Program-made: the position numbers and the translations under genes
NCBI GenBank assembly: GCA_021161495.1
Contig: JAGHAO010000222.1
Coordinates: forward strand, 1-20,140
Direction: 5' to 3'
Length of the DNA: 20,140 nucleotides
Source of the DNA: Caldisericaceae bacterium
Lineage (GTDB): Bacteria > Caldisericota > Caldisericia > Caldisericales > Caldisericaceae
Shown: piece by piece, positions 6,844-14,502 of the stretch
Numbering within the stretch: position 1 is the stretch's first letter
Layout of the letters: each line of letters opens with the position of its first letter
Notes under the pieces: generated by a model
What the model saw: only the letters and a program-made list of their open reading frames with translations
Database searches by the model: none
Told to the model about the DNA's origin: nothing

Positions 6844-7239
6844 ATGGTTAACGATCCTATTTCCGATATGTTAATAAGGATTAAAAATGCAAGTAGAATG
6901 AAACATAAATCCCTCACTATTCCTTTTAGTAAAGTGGTAAGAGAAATTCTTGCCATTTTGAAGAGGGAAGGGTATATTGAGGATTTCGAAGAACAAGTAA
7001 TTGATAATAAAAGGATGCTGAGAATTTATTTGAAATACGGGCCGAATAAAGAAAGTTACATTATCGGCGTTAAGAGAATAAGCAAGCCAGGGAGAAGAAT
7101 CTATGTAAAAAAAGATAATCTCCCGCGTGTGCTCGACGGATTTGGGACTGCAATTATTTCAACGCCCGGTGGTCTTATGACCGACAGAGAAGCGAGAAAA
7201 GCGGGCCAGGGCGGCGAAGTAATCTGCTTTATCTGGTAA
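6844..7239 (+). CDS. rpsH: 30S ribosomal protein uS8
   Basis: uS8 is a primary 16S-binding protein of the platform and, in E. coli, the translational repressor of the spc operon. The 131-residue product is canonical: MVNDPISDMLIRIKNA at the N-terminus, VKRISKPGRRIYV in the middle, and GTAIISTPGGLMTDREARKAGQGGEVICFIW at the C-terminal RNA-binding end. The ATG at 6844 is chosen because the strong GAGGAGG site lies just before it and because the protein begins as the family does. Confidence 0.98.
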   Translation: MVNDPISDMLIRIKNASRMKHKSLTIPFSKVVREILAILKREGYIEDFEEQVIDNKRMLRIYLKYGPNKESYIIGVKRISKPGRRIYVKKDNLPRVLDGFGTAIISTPGGLMTDREARKAGQGGEVICFIW

Positions 7240-7253
7240 ACGGAGGTGTATGT

Positions 7254-7802
7254 ATGTCGAGAATAGGCAAAAAACCTGTTGAAATCCCTGCAGGAGTTAC
7301 CGTAAAAATAGATAAAGATAACACGGTCACGGTAAAGGGACCCAAAGGAGAATTAAAAAGGACATTTCATCCGGAGATAAAAATTACTCAGGAGGGGAAC
7401 TTTGTCAAAGTGGAAAGACCTTCTGACAAGCCCTTTTACAGGGCACTTCACGGAACCACGAGAGCCTTGATAAATAATATGGTAACGGGAGTTACGAAAG
7501 GTTTTTCCAAGAGACTTATCATAAATGAAAAGACGTACAAAGGTACCGTTAAAGGTAATAAAATAGAATTTTCCCTTGGTTTTAGCCACCCGGTAATAGT
7601 GGATATTCCCGAAGGTTTGACCGTTACAATAGAAAAGCAACTTATTACTGTTTCGGGAATAGATAAAGAACTTGTAGGCCAATTTTCTCAGAAAATAAGG
7701 CATCTTAGAAAAGTTGATCCGTACAAGGTTAAGGGAATTATTTACGAAGGTGAAAAGATCAGAAGAAAAGCCGGAAAGGCTTTAGCATCTGGTGCAAAGT
7801 AA
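7254..7802 (+). CDS. rplF: 50S ribosomal protein uL6
   Basis: uL6 lies at the base of the L7/L12 stalk near the factor-binding site. The 182-residue protein opens with MSRIGKKPVEIP, contains the first domain motif KGPKGELKRTFHP and the HGTTRALINNMVTGVTKGF helix, and ends with the second domain signature RKVDPYKVKGIIYEGEKIRRKAGKA. Length and layout are normal. CGGAGGTG at 7241-7248 is its Shine-Dalgarno. Confidence 0.98.
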   Translation: MSRIGKKPVEIPAGVTVKIDKDNTVTVKGPKGELKRTFHPEIKITQEGNFVKVERPSDKPFYRALHGTTRALINNMVTGVTKGFSKRLIINEKTYKGTVKGNKIEFSLGFSHPVIVDIPEGLTVTIEKQLITVSGIDKELVGQFSQKIRHLRKVDPYKVKGIIYEGEKIRRKAGKALASGAK

Positions 7803-7814
7803 GGAGTGTGGGAT

Positions 7815-8183
7815 ATGATTAAAAAAGAGAACAGAAAAGAGTTAAGAAGGATGAGGCATTTGAGAATCAGAAAACGTTTATCCGGAACTCCGGAGCGTCC
7901 ACGCCTCTCCGTGTTTATAAGTTTAAAAAATATTTATGCTCAGATAATTGACGACACCAAAGGAGTCACGCTCGTTTCCGCTTCCACTCTTGACAAAGAC
8001 ATTAAAGGCAAAGTTAAAAGCGGAAAAAATGTAGAAGCTGCAAGATTAGTGGGTACGCTTATCGCGGAAAGAGCGATTGAGAAGGGGATTAAAAATGTTG
8101 CTTTTGACCGAGGCGGTTTTTTATATCATGGCAGAGTTAAAGCTCTTGCGGAAGCTGCCAGAGAAAAAGGGCTCAAGTTTTAG
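7815..8183 (+). CDS. rplR: 50S ribosomal protein uL18
   Basis: uL18 binds 5S rRNA together with uL5. The 122-residue product has the basic N-terminal RNA-binding region (MIKKENRKELRRMRHLRIRK), the core GTPERPRLSVFISLKNIYAQIIDD and the C-terminal VAFDRGGFLYHGRVKALAEAAREKGL. The ATG at 7815 is favoured: AAGGAG at 7801-7806 sits 8 bases away, whereas the in-frame GTG at 7806 overlaps that site. rpsE follows closely. Confidence 0.98.
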   Translation: MIKKENRKELRRMRHLRIRKRLSGTPERPRLSVFISLKNIYAQIIDDTKGVTLVSASTLDKDIKGKVKSGKNVEAARLVGTLIAERAIEKGIKNVAFDRGGFLYHGRVKALAEAAREKGLKF

Positions 8184-8192
8184 GAGGTGAAT

Positions 8193-8711
8193 GTGAACAC
8201 AAGAAGGCGCAGACCTATTGAAAAAAAAGAATTCGAAGAAGAAATTCTTCAGATAGACAGGGTAACCAAGGTAGTAAAAGGTGGAAAAATTCTCAAATTC
8301 AGGGTTATTATGGTTATAGGAGATAAAAAAGGAAGAGTAGGTATCGGTGTGGGAAAGGCAAGAGAAATTCCTTCGGCAATTGCAAAAGGTATTGCTGATG
8401 CGAAAAGAAATCTTATCCGTGTTCCTATTAAGAATAATACTATACCCACTCGTATTACCGCAAAGTACGATGCGGCATATGTATTCTTGGCACCTGCGGT
8501 TCCCGGAACGGGAATTGTTGCGGGCAGAGTGATTCGCGCAATAGCAACGAAAGCGGGAATCCAAGATATTCTTTCCAAATCTCTCGGTACGTCGAATCCT
8601 TTAAATATTGCAAGGGCCACACTTAAAGCATTTGAAGATATGAATACGGTAATTAGCAGAAACGAGGGAAGAAAAAAAGAGAGAATCGGAGGTAAAAATG
8701 AGGCTCAATGA
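8193..8711 (+). CDS. rpsE: 30S ribosomal protein uS5
   Basis: uS5 forms part of the mRNA entry site and affects decoding fidelity. The 172-residue product shows the double-stranded-RNA-binding region (VTKVVKGGKILKFRVIMVIGDKKGRVGIGVGKA) and the C-terminal domain motif AVPGTGIVAGRVIRAIATKAGIQDILSKSLGTSNPLN. I place the start at GTG 8193, about 5 bases after AGGAGG (8182-8187). The GTG at 8187 overlaps that site. The gene overlaps rplO by 14 bases, leaving no room for rpmD, which normally lies here. Confidence 0.96.
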   Translation: MNTRRRRPIEKKEFEEEILQIDRVTKVVKGGKILKFRVIMVIGDKKGRVGIGVGKAREIPSAIAKGIADAKRNLIRVPIKNNTIPTRITAKYDAAYVFLAPAVPGTGIVAGRVIRAIATKAGIQDILSKSLGTSNPLNIARATLKAFEDMNTVISRNEGRKKERIGGKNEAQ

Positions 8712-9120
8712 ACTTAAACCAAAGGCTCACTCCAAAAAACGTAAGAGAATAGTTGGCAGAGGAGACGGTTCCGGCAGAGGGACGTATGCAACTTACGGTT
8801 GCAAGGGCGCAAAGGCACGTTCCGGAGGAACGAAACAAAAAGGATTTGAGGGAGGGCAAACACCCCTTTACAGAAGGCTTCCCAAATTGAGGGGTTTTAA
8901 ATCGCTCAATAGGATTGAATACGTTGAGGTGAATGTGGAAATTCTTGAAAGACTCGCGGGAGATAAAAGCGAAATTAACCTGAATGAGTTGTTTGGCAGG
9001 GAAGTTAAAGTACTTGGGAGAGGCGAAATAAATAAACCCATAACCGTGAAAGCTTCCAAGTTTTCCGGAGCCGCAAAAGAAAAAATAGAAAAAGCAAACG
9101 GAAAAGTAGAGGTAGTGTAA
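8698..9120 (+). CDS. rplO: 50S ribosomal protein uL15
   Basis: uL15 is a late-assembly 50S protein whose basic N-terminal arm threads into 23S rRNA. The 140-residue product begins MRLNELKPKAHSKKRKR and includes GRGDGSGRG, KARSGG and GFEGGQTPLYRRLPKLRGF, all family marks. The segment usually reading GKTxGRGHKGQK is GTYATYGCKGAKA here (residues 28-40), with substitutions of normally conserved Lys, Arg and His. The start lies inside rpsE (14-base overlap) with GGAGGT upstream of the ATG. uL30 is missing between the two. Confidence 0.97.
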   Translation: MRLNELKPKAHSKKRKRIVGRGDGSGRGTYATYGCKGAKARSGGTKQKGFEGGQTPLYRRLPKLRGFKSLNRIEYVEVNVEILERLAGDKSEINLNELFGREVKVLGRGEINKPITVKASKFSGAAKEKIEKANGKVEVV

Positions 9121-9121
9121 T

Positions 9122-10390
9122 ATGTGGGAAACACTAAAAAGGGCGTTTAAACTTAAAGAACTAAGGAAACGAATTTGGGTTACTTTAATTTTATTTGTAT
9201 TGTTCAGACTCGGGACGTATATTCCCGTTCCCGGTATTGACAGAGCGGCGATACAGGGGCTTTTGCAAAAAGGTGGATTCCTTGCGTTGCTTAACTTGTT
9301 TTCCGGCGGCGGCTTCGGAAACTTTTCGATTTTTGCATTGAGTGTTATTCCTTACATTAACGCTTCGATTATTTTACAATTACTTACCGAGGTTATTCCT
9401 TCCTTGAAACAGATTGCAAAAGAGGGCGGAGAAGAAGGGCAGAAAAAAATGGCTATGTACACAAGAAGATTAACGCTTCTTCTTGCCGCACTTCAATCTG
9501 CATCGGTTCTTATAATGTTTAAAAATTATTTAGTAAGTAATAGTGTTCTTCTTAAGATTGTCATCATTATGAGTTTGATTGCAGGTTCTTATATTGTTCT
9601 GTGGCTCGGGGAAATAATGACGGAGAAAGGCATAGGAAACGGTGTGTCCCTCATAATTTTTGCCGGCATTGTAAGTAGGATTCCCGTGGGGCTTGTTGAA
9701 GTAAAGCAGTTGTATTCCGCACATTCTTTAAGTATCGGCTCGATTATAGGGGAAATTTTGGGAATGCTTGTGCTTGTCGTGGGTGTCATCTACGCATACC
9801 AGGCGGAAAGGAGAATCCCTGTTCAATACGCAAAGAGAATAGTGGGAAGGAAAGTGTACGGCGGGCAATCTACGTATATTCCGCTGAGGCTCGTGCAGGC
9901 GGGTGTGCTTCCGATTATCTTCGCAGTTTCGGTAATGATGTTCCCTGTAACGATCGGACAGTTCTGGCCCAATTCCTGGTTTAACGTGCATATTGCAAAG
10001 CCGTATTTCGGAACGCCTACCGGGCTTTGGTATAACATTATTTACTTCTTGCTTATTGTTTTCTTTACGTATTTCTATACGGAACTTACGTACGATCCTA
10101 TTCAACTCAGCGACGATTTGAAAAAATACGGTGGTTTTATCCCGGGAATTCGCCCCGGCAAACCCACTGCCGAATATATTGCAAGCGTGCTGAATAAAAT
10201 CGTGCTTCCAACTTCTATTTTCCTCGGCCTTGTTGCCGTTATACCAAACCTATTGTTTAGGAAGATGGAAGTTACCGCGTTTGTATTCGGAGGAACTTCC
10301 ATACTAATTATAATCGGTGTTGCTTTGGAGACGATGCAGGAGATTGAAGCATATCTCCTTATGAGGCATTACAAAGGCTTCTTGAAATGA
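9122..10390 (+). CDS. secY: Protein translocase subunit SecY
   Basis: SecY is the channel subunit of the SecYEG translocon in the cytoplasmic membrane. The 422-residue protein has the family's ten hydrophobic segments. Landmarks include YIPVPGID near the N-terminus, the plug and TM2 region (LNLFSGGGFGNFSIFALSVIPYINASI), EKGIGNGVSLIIFAGIV, the cytosolic loop GRKVYGGQSTYIP, PGIRPGKPTAEYI, and the C-terminal LLMRHYKGFLK. TM7 reads RLVQAGVLPIIFA, with Val258 where most bacteria have Asn (KVNxAGV). The ATG follows the rplO stop by one base. The 3' end overlaps adk by 4 bases. Confidence 0.98.
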   Translation: MWETLKRAFKLKELRKRIWVTLILFVLFRLGTYIPVPGIDRAAIQGLLQKGGFLALLNLFSGGGFGNFSIFALSVIPYINASIILQLLTEVIPSLKQIAKEGGEEGQKKMAMYTRRLTLLLAALQSASVLIMFKNYLVSNSVLLKIVIIMSLIAGSYIVLWLGEIMTEKGIGNGVSLIIFAGIVSRIPVGLVEVKQLYSAHSLSIGSIIGEILGMLVLVVGVIYAYQAERRIPVQYAKRIVGRKVYGGQSTYIPLRLVQAGVLPIIFAVSVMMFPVTIGQFWPNSWFNVHIAKPYFGTPTGLWYNIIYFLLIVFFTYFYTELTYDPIQLSDDLKKYGGFIPGIRPGKPTAEYIASVLNKIVLPTSIFLGLVAVIPNLLFRKMEVTAFVFGGTSILIIIGVALETMQEIEAYLLMRHYKGFLK

Positions 10391-11037
10391 GAACTCACAT
10401 CGTGCTTTTAGGTCTTCCCGGAGTGGGAAAGGGAACTCAGGGCCAGCGTTTAAGCGCCCGGATGAACATACCTTTTATATCTTCCGGGGATGCTTTGAGG
10501 AATGAACTTGCACGGCACACCGAGATTGCGGAAGAATTTGAGAAATATATGAATGCGGGATTACTTGTTCCCGATGATATAGTTGAAGAATTTATAGCGG
10601 ATATGCTTGCAGGTTACAATCTAAAAAAAGGTTTTGTATTCGACGGGTTTCCGAGAACCGTGCACCAAGCAGGGTTCGTAAACGGTTATCTTGCTTCGCG
10701 TAATACGGCGATAGATGCCGTGTTGTATCTTGTTGCCCCGGACGAAGAGATTATAAAGAGGATAAGCGGAAGAAGAGTGTGTCCGAAATGCGGTGCCGTA
10801 TATAACATTTATTTTAATCCCCCCAAAGAAGACGAGAAGTGCGATATTTGCGGAACAAAACTTGTTCAGCGAGACGATGATAAAGAAGAAGTTGTGAAAA
10901 ACAGGATAAAAGTTTACAAAGAAAGCACACATCCTCTTGTGGATTATTATAACAATCTTGGGTTGCTTTACGAGATAAATGCGGTTGGTACGGTTGATGC
11001 CGTCCAAAACAGGATAGAGGCGATTTTAAATGGTTGA
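10387..11037 (+). CDS. adk: Adenylate kinase, zinc-LID type
   Basis: Adenylate kinase interconverts ATP + AMP and 2 ADP in the cytosol. The 216-residue protein is the long form with a full LID domain. It has the P-loop G9-LPGVGKG-T17, the AMP-binding SSGDALR segment, DGFPR (86-90), and LID residues SGRRVCPKCG with C132, C135, C152 and C155, so zinc binding is expected. QRDDDKEEVVKNRI and the C-terminal helix are also typical. It is coupled to secY by ATGA and overlaps map by 8 bases, the common secY-adk-map order. Confidence 0.98.
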   Translation: MRTHIVLLGLPGVGKGTQGQRLSARMNIPFISSGDALRNELARHTEIAEEFEKYMNAGLLVPDDIVEEFIADMLAGYNLKKGFVFDGFPRTVHQAGFVNGYLASRNTAIDAVLYLVAPDEEIIKRISGRRVCPKCGAVYNIYFNPPKEDEKCDICGTKLVQRDDDKEEVVKNRIKVYKESTHPLVDYYNNLGLLYEINAVGTVDAVQNRIEAILNG

Positions 11038-11776
11038 ACTTAAAACGAGAGAAGAGATTGAAAAAATAAAAAAATCTGGTAAAATTTTACGTCAAGCGTT
11101 AGAGCTTGTTAAGAGTAAAGTTAAGGTAGGTATTACCACGGGCGAGCTTGACAAAATCGCCGAGGAATTTATAAGAAGCAAGGGTGCCATACCTGCTTGC
11201 AAGGGATACGAAGGTTTTCCCGGGACAATGTGCATTTCCGTGAATGATGAGGTTGTACATGGGATACCGGGAAAAAGAAAGTTAAAGGAAGGCGATGTGG
11301 TTTCCTTTGATTCTTGTGTGCTGTTGGATGGTTGGTACTCCGATTCCGCAATAACGGTGATTGTCGGGAGACCTAAAACAGAGAATGATAAAAAACTTGT
11401 GGAAGTTACGGAGCAAGCATTGTATATCGGGATAGAGAAAGCGGTTGCAGGTAACAGGATCGGAGATATTTCCGCCGCAGTGCAGGAGTTTGTTGAAAAA
11501 AACGGATTTTCGCTTGTGCGGGAATACACAGGACACGGTATAGGAAGGCATTTGCACGAAGATCCTTCCGTGCCGAATTACGGTAAAAAAGGTACCGGTA
11601 TGATTTTAAAAGAAGGTATGTGCATAGCTATCGAACCAATGGTTTGTGCGGGAGATTACGGGTTGTACACTGCAGAAGACGGATGGACGGCAATAACGGT
11701 GGATCATTCCAATGCCGCCCATTTTGAGCACACTATTGCCATTACGAAAAACGGACCTGAGATTTTAACAAAGTAG
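11030..11776 (+). CDS. map: Type I methionine aminopeptidase
   Basis: This enzyme removes the initiator methionine from nascent proteins. The 248-residue product has all five metal ligands in the expected positions (D94, D105, H169, E202, E233) and the His78 of VVHGIPG. Flanking motifs are GHGIGRHLHEDP, CIAIEPMV and DGWTAITVDHSNAAHFEHT. The first Asp motif reads FDSC rather than the common (I/V)DxG, a small deviation. There is no N-terminal zinc-finger extension. The start overlaps adk by 8 bases. Confidence 0.98.
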   Translation: MVELKTREEIEKIKKSGKILRQALELVKSKVKVGITTGELDKIAEEFIRSKGAIPACKGYEGFPGTMCISVNDEVVHGIPGKRKLKEGDVVSFDSCVLLDGWYSDSAITVIVGRPKTENDKKLVEVTEQALYIGIEKAVAGNRIGDISAAVQEFVEKNGFSLVREYTGHGIGRHLHEDPSVPNYGKKGTGMILKEGMCIAIEPMVCAGDYGLYTAEDGWTAITVDHSNAAHFEHTIAITKNGPEILTK

Positions 11777-11787
11777 AGAGGTGATTT

Positions 11788-12006
11788 ATGAGCAATAAAA
11801 AACAGGTTATAGAAACTGAAGGAATTGTGGTAGAAACTCTACCCGGGACGATGTTTAGGGTAAAGTTAGCCAATGGCAAAATAGTGCTTGCTCACGTTAG
11901 CGGGAAGATGAGGCTTCATTTTATAAAGATCCTTCCCGGAGACAGAGTAAGGCTTGAATTTACGCCGTATGACCTTTCTACCGCACGAATAGTTTACAGA
12001 TTATAG
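11788..12006 (+). CDS. infA: Translation initiation factor IF-1
   Basis: IF-1 is an OB-fold protein that occupies the 30S A site during initiation. The 72-residue sequence matches the family along its length: EGIVVETLPGTMFRVKLANGK, VLAHVSGKMRLHFIKILPGDRVRLE and TPYDLSTARIVYR. GAGAGGTGA lies before the ATG. The order map-infA-rpmJ-rpsM is the usual one in Gram-positive and deep-branching bacteria. Confidence 0.98.
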   Translation: MSNKKQVIETEGIVVETLPGTMFRVKLANGKIVLAHVSGKMRLHFIKILPGDRVRLEFTPYDLSTARIVYRL

Positions 12007-12022
12007 AAAGGAGTGTAAAAAA

Positions 12023-12136
12023 ATGAAAGTAAGAGCATCGGTAAAAAAGATGTGTCCAAAATGCAAGATTGTAAAAAGAAGAGGAAAATTAATGGTGATT
12101 TGTGAAAATCCCAAGCATAAGCAAAGACAAAAGTAG
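12023..12136 (+). CDS. rpmJ: 50S ribosomal protein bL36, zinc-binding form
   Basis: bL36 is the smallest ribosomal protein and stabilises 23S rRNA near the L7/L12 base. I translated it by hand: 37 residues, MKVRASVKKMCPKCKIVKRR and on to CENPKHKQRQK. The ligands C11, C14, C27 and H32 are all present, giving the classical CCCH zinc site (C+ form). AGAAAGGAG precedes the ATG. It sits between infA and rpsM, 11 bases before the latter. Confidence 0.97.
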   Translation: MKVRASVKKMCPKCKIVKRRGKLMVICENPKHKQRQK

Positions 12137-12147
12137 GAGGTTAAAAA

Positions 12148-12516
12148 GTGGCAAGAATTAGCGGTGTTGATTTACCGAAAGATAAAAGAGTGGATATTGC
12201 GCTTACCTATATTTTCGGAATAGGCAAGCACAATTGTAAGGACGTCCTTGAAAAAGCGAATGTTCCCCTTAAAAAGGTTAAAGACCTTACGCCGGAAGAA
12301 ATTAAGGCAATTGAGGATGTAATCAGGAAAGATTACCTCGTGGAAGGCGATTTGAGAAAGCAAATTGCCCAAAACATAAAGAAATTAATGGAGATAAATT
12401 GCTATAGAGGTATTAGGCATAAGAGGGGCCTTCCTGTGAGAGGGCAAAGAACAAGGACAAACGCGAGAACTCGTAAAGGGCCGAAGAAAACAGTCGGTTC
12501 CAAGAGGAAATCGTAG
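12148..12516 (+). CDS. rpsM: 30S ribosomal protein uS13
   Basis: uS13 is a 30S head protein that forms bridges with the 50S subunit and touches P-site tRNA through its basic tail. The 122-residue product begins MARISGVDLPKDKR, contains YIFGIGKHNCKDVLEKA, and carries the C-terminal signature YRGIRHKRGLPVRGQRTRTNARTRKGP. It starts at GTG with AGGAGG at 12135-12140. Length and motifs are canonical. Confidence 0.98.
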   Translation: MARISGVDLPKDKRVDIALTYIFGIGKHNCKDVLEKANVPLKKVKDLTPEEIKAIEDVIRKDYLVEGDLRKQIAQNIKKLMEINCYRGIRHKRGLPVRGQRTRTNARTRKGPKKTVGSKRKS

Positions 12517-12531
12517 TTTTAAGGAGGTATG

Positions 12532-12921
12532 ATGGCTAAAAATAGAAGAGGTTCAAGAAAGAAAGGTCGTAAAATAACCGGAAAAGCCAAGGTTTACATC
12601 CATTCCACTTTTAACAATACCATTGTAACCGTTACGGACGAGCAAGGTAACGTAGCAACGTGGGCTTCTGCGGGAACCGTAGGTTTTAAAGGAACAAAAA
12701 AAGGAACGCCATTTGCAGCGCAGCTTGCGGCACAAAAGGCAGCGGAACAGGCACTCAACCTCGGAGCAAAAAGAGTTTCGGTGCTTGTTAAAGGCGGTGG
12801 CTCTGGTAGAGAAGTTGCGATAAGGGCACTGCAATCCGCAGGGCTTGAGATCGAGGAGATTAAAGATATTACTCCGATTCCTCATAACGGTTGCAGACCG
12901 AGAAAATTGAGAAGAGTGTAA
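12532..12921 (+). CDS. rpsK: 30S ribosomal protein uS11
   Basis: uS11 lines the E-site side of the 30S platform. The 129-residue product shows GKAKVYIHSTFNNTIVTVTD, WASAGTVGFKGTKKGTPFAAQLAA, VLVKGGGSGREVAIRAL and the closing HNGCRPRKLRRV. The conserved Asn-Gly of HNGCRP is a known isoaspartate site in E. coli. Two adjacent ATGs (12529, 12532) follow AGGAGGT at 12522-12528. The second has the better spacing. Confidence 0.98.
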   Translation: MAKNRRGSRKKGRKITGKAKVYIHSTFNNTIVTVTDEQGNVATWASAGTVGFKGTKKGTPFAAQLAAQKAAEQALNLGAKRVSVLVKGGGSGREVAIRALQSAGLEIEEIKDITPIPHNGCRPRKLRRV

Positions 12922-12931
12922 GGAGGTTAAC

Positions 12932-13561
12932 GTGGCAAGATACACTGATCCTTTGTGCAGGATTTGCAGAGCACACGGTAAGAAACTTTTTTTGAAAGGC
13001 GACAAGTGTTATACGAATAAATGCCCGCTTGAACGCGGAAGGGGACTTCCCGGGCAGAAGCAAGTAGTGCTTCATTTTAGTAAACCGTCGGATTATAAAA
13101 TACATTTGCAGGAAAAGCAAAGAGTGAAACATATGTACGGGATTCTCGAGAGGCAGTTTCGTAAATATTTTGAAAAGGCTGCAAGCCAAAAGAAGATACC
13201 CACGGGCGATAAACTGCTTGAACTGCTTGAAAGAAGGCTTGACAACGTCGTTTTCAGAATGGGATTTGCCCCGAATAGAAGAACGGCGAGACAACTTGTT
13301 TTGCACGGGCATTTCCTTGTAAACGGTAAAAAAGTTAATATTCCTTCCTATATAGTGAAAGAAGGGGATGTTATAGAGGTTAAAGAATCAAGCAGGCAGA
13401 TTCCCATAATAAAGCAGACAATCGAGTCGTCTCCGTCTATTCCTTCCTGGCTTGAAGTAAATGCCGAATCCTTCCGTGGAACTGTGAAGCAAATTCCGAA
13501 TATTCCGGAACTTTCACTGGGAATTAACCCTACTCTCATAGTAGAGCTTTATTCCAAATAG
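12932..13561 (+). CDS. rpsD: 30S ribosomal protein uS4, zinc (C+) form
   Basis: uS4 is a primary 16S-binding protein and, in several bacteria, the autoregulator of the alpha operon. The 209-residue product has an N-terminal four-cysteine site C9, C12, C26, C31, the same spacing as in Thermus. It then has RGRGLPGQKQ, and the S4 RNA-binding domain (LLELLERRLDNVVFRMGFAPNRRTARQLVLHGHFLVNGKKVNIPSY). It ends in VPSWLE-like and LIVELYSK motifs. The start is GTG with AGGAGG upstream. Confidence 0.98.
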   Translation: MARYTDPLCRICRAHGKKLFLKGDKCYTNKCPLERGRGLPGQKQVVLHFSKPSDYKIHLQEKQRVKHMYGILERQFRKYFEKAASQKKIPTGDKLLELLERRLDNVVFRMGFAPNRRTARQLVLHGHFLVNGKKVNIPSYIVKEGDVIEVKESSRQIPIIKQTIESSPSIPSWLEVNAESFRGTVKQIPNIPELSLGINPTLIVELYSK

Positions 13562-13574
13562 GAAGTGATGATAA

Positions 13575-14492
13575 ATGTGGGATCTTAACGCAATCGGTTT
13601 TTCCATAGAGAAAGAAAACGAGACGTTCGGAGAATATTCTTTCGGGCCGCTTGAAAGTGGTTACGGCTTGACTTTCGGTACGGCCCTTAGAAGAATTCTA
13701 CTTTCTTCGATAATCGGAGTAGCACCTGTCGGAATTACGATTGATGGTGTTGTACATGAATTCTCCACTATTGAAGGAGTGGTGGAAGATGTTGAAGAGA
13801 TTATTTTAAATGTAAAAAAGCTTGTAATTGACCTCGAAGGCACGGACGAAGCAACCCTTTCGTTTGATATAAAAGGGGAAAAGGACTTTACTGCGGGAGA
13901 TTTAAAGGTGTCAAGCGAAGTAAAAATTTTGAATCCGGAACTTCACATAGCAACAATTTCTTCCTCTAAGACAAGGATGAAGGGAGAAATCTACGTAAAA
14001 AGAGGTAAAGGGTATATGCTTGAGGAAGAGGTTGCCGAAGCAGAGAATTTTTCTCAACTCGTAATTCCGATAGATGCGTATTTTTCTCCTGTGCTAAAAG
14101 TAAATTTCCGTGTTGAGCCAATGAGGTTTGAAGAGTCGGTAAATTTTGACAAACTTATAATAGGCGTTTCCACTAAAAAGAATAAGACTCCGAGGGCTGC
14201 ATTGACGGAGGCCGTGGAAATAGCCATCAACTACCCTACGCGGTTTAAGGAACTTTTACTTTCGGATGGCAATGCGAGCAGTGATAAAAATGATCTGAAC
14301 GATATGAAAATAGAGGATTTGGGTTTTGATAAGAGAACACTGAACGCACTCAAAAATAACAATATAGAAACCGTAGCGCAACTTGTCGATATGAGTGAAT
14401 CGGATCTTATGAACCTAAAACACTTCGGAGCCACTGCTCTTAAAAGAGTAAAAGAATCTCTTCAAAAAGCAAACTTGAAGTTAAAGGAATAG
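13575..14492 (+). CDS. rpoA: DNA-directed RNA polymerase subunit alpha
   Basis: Alpha dimerises to nucleate RNA polymerase, and its C-terminal domain binds UP-element DNA and activators. The 305-residue protein has the N-terminal core (GPLESGYGLTFGTALRRILLSS, then IDGVVHEFSTIEGVVEDVEEIILN), a middle domain, a short polar linker (about 231-244) and an alpha-CTD with the helix-hairpin-helix fold (about 245-300). By gap-free alignment to E. coli numbering, R265 and N268 are kept (R254, N257 here) and G296 is kept (G285), but N294, K298 and S299 become His283, Thr287 and Ala288. It lies between rpsD and rplQ as usual. Confidence 0.98.
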   Translation: MWDLNAIGFSIEKENETFGEYSFGPLESGYGLTFGTALRRILLSSIIGVAPVGITIDGVVHEFSTIEGVVEDVEEIILNVKKLVIDLEGTDEATLSFDIKGEKDFTAGDLKVSSEVKILNPELHIATISSSKTRMKGEIYVKRGKGYMLEEEVAEAENFSQLVIPIDAYFSPVLKVNFRVEPMRFEESVNFDKLIIGVSTKKNKTPRAALTEAVEIAINYPTRFKELLLSDGNASSDKNDLNDMKIEDLGFDKRTLNALKNNNIETVAQLVDMSESDLMNLKHFGATALKRVKESLQKANLKLKE

Positions 14493-14502
14493 GAGGTTAT
14501 CT

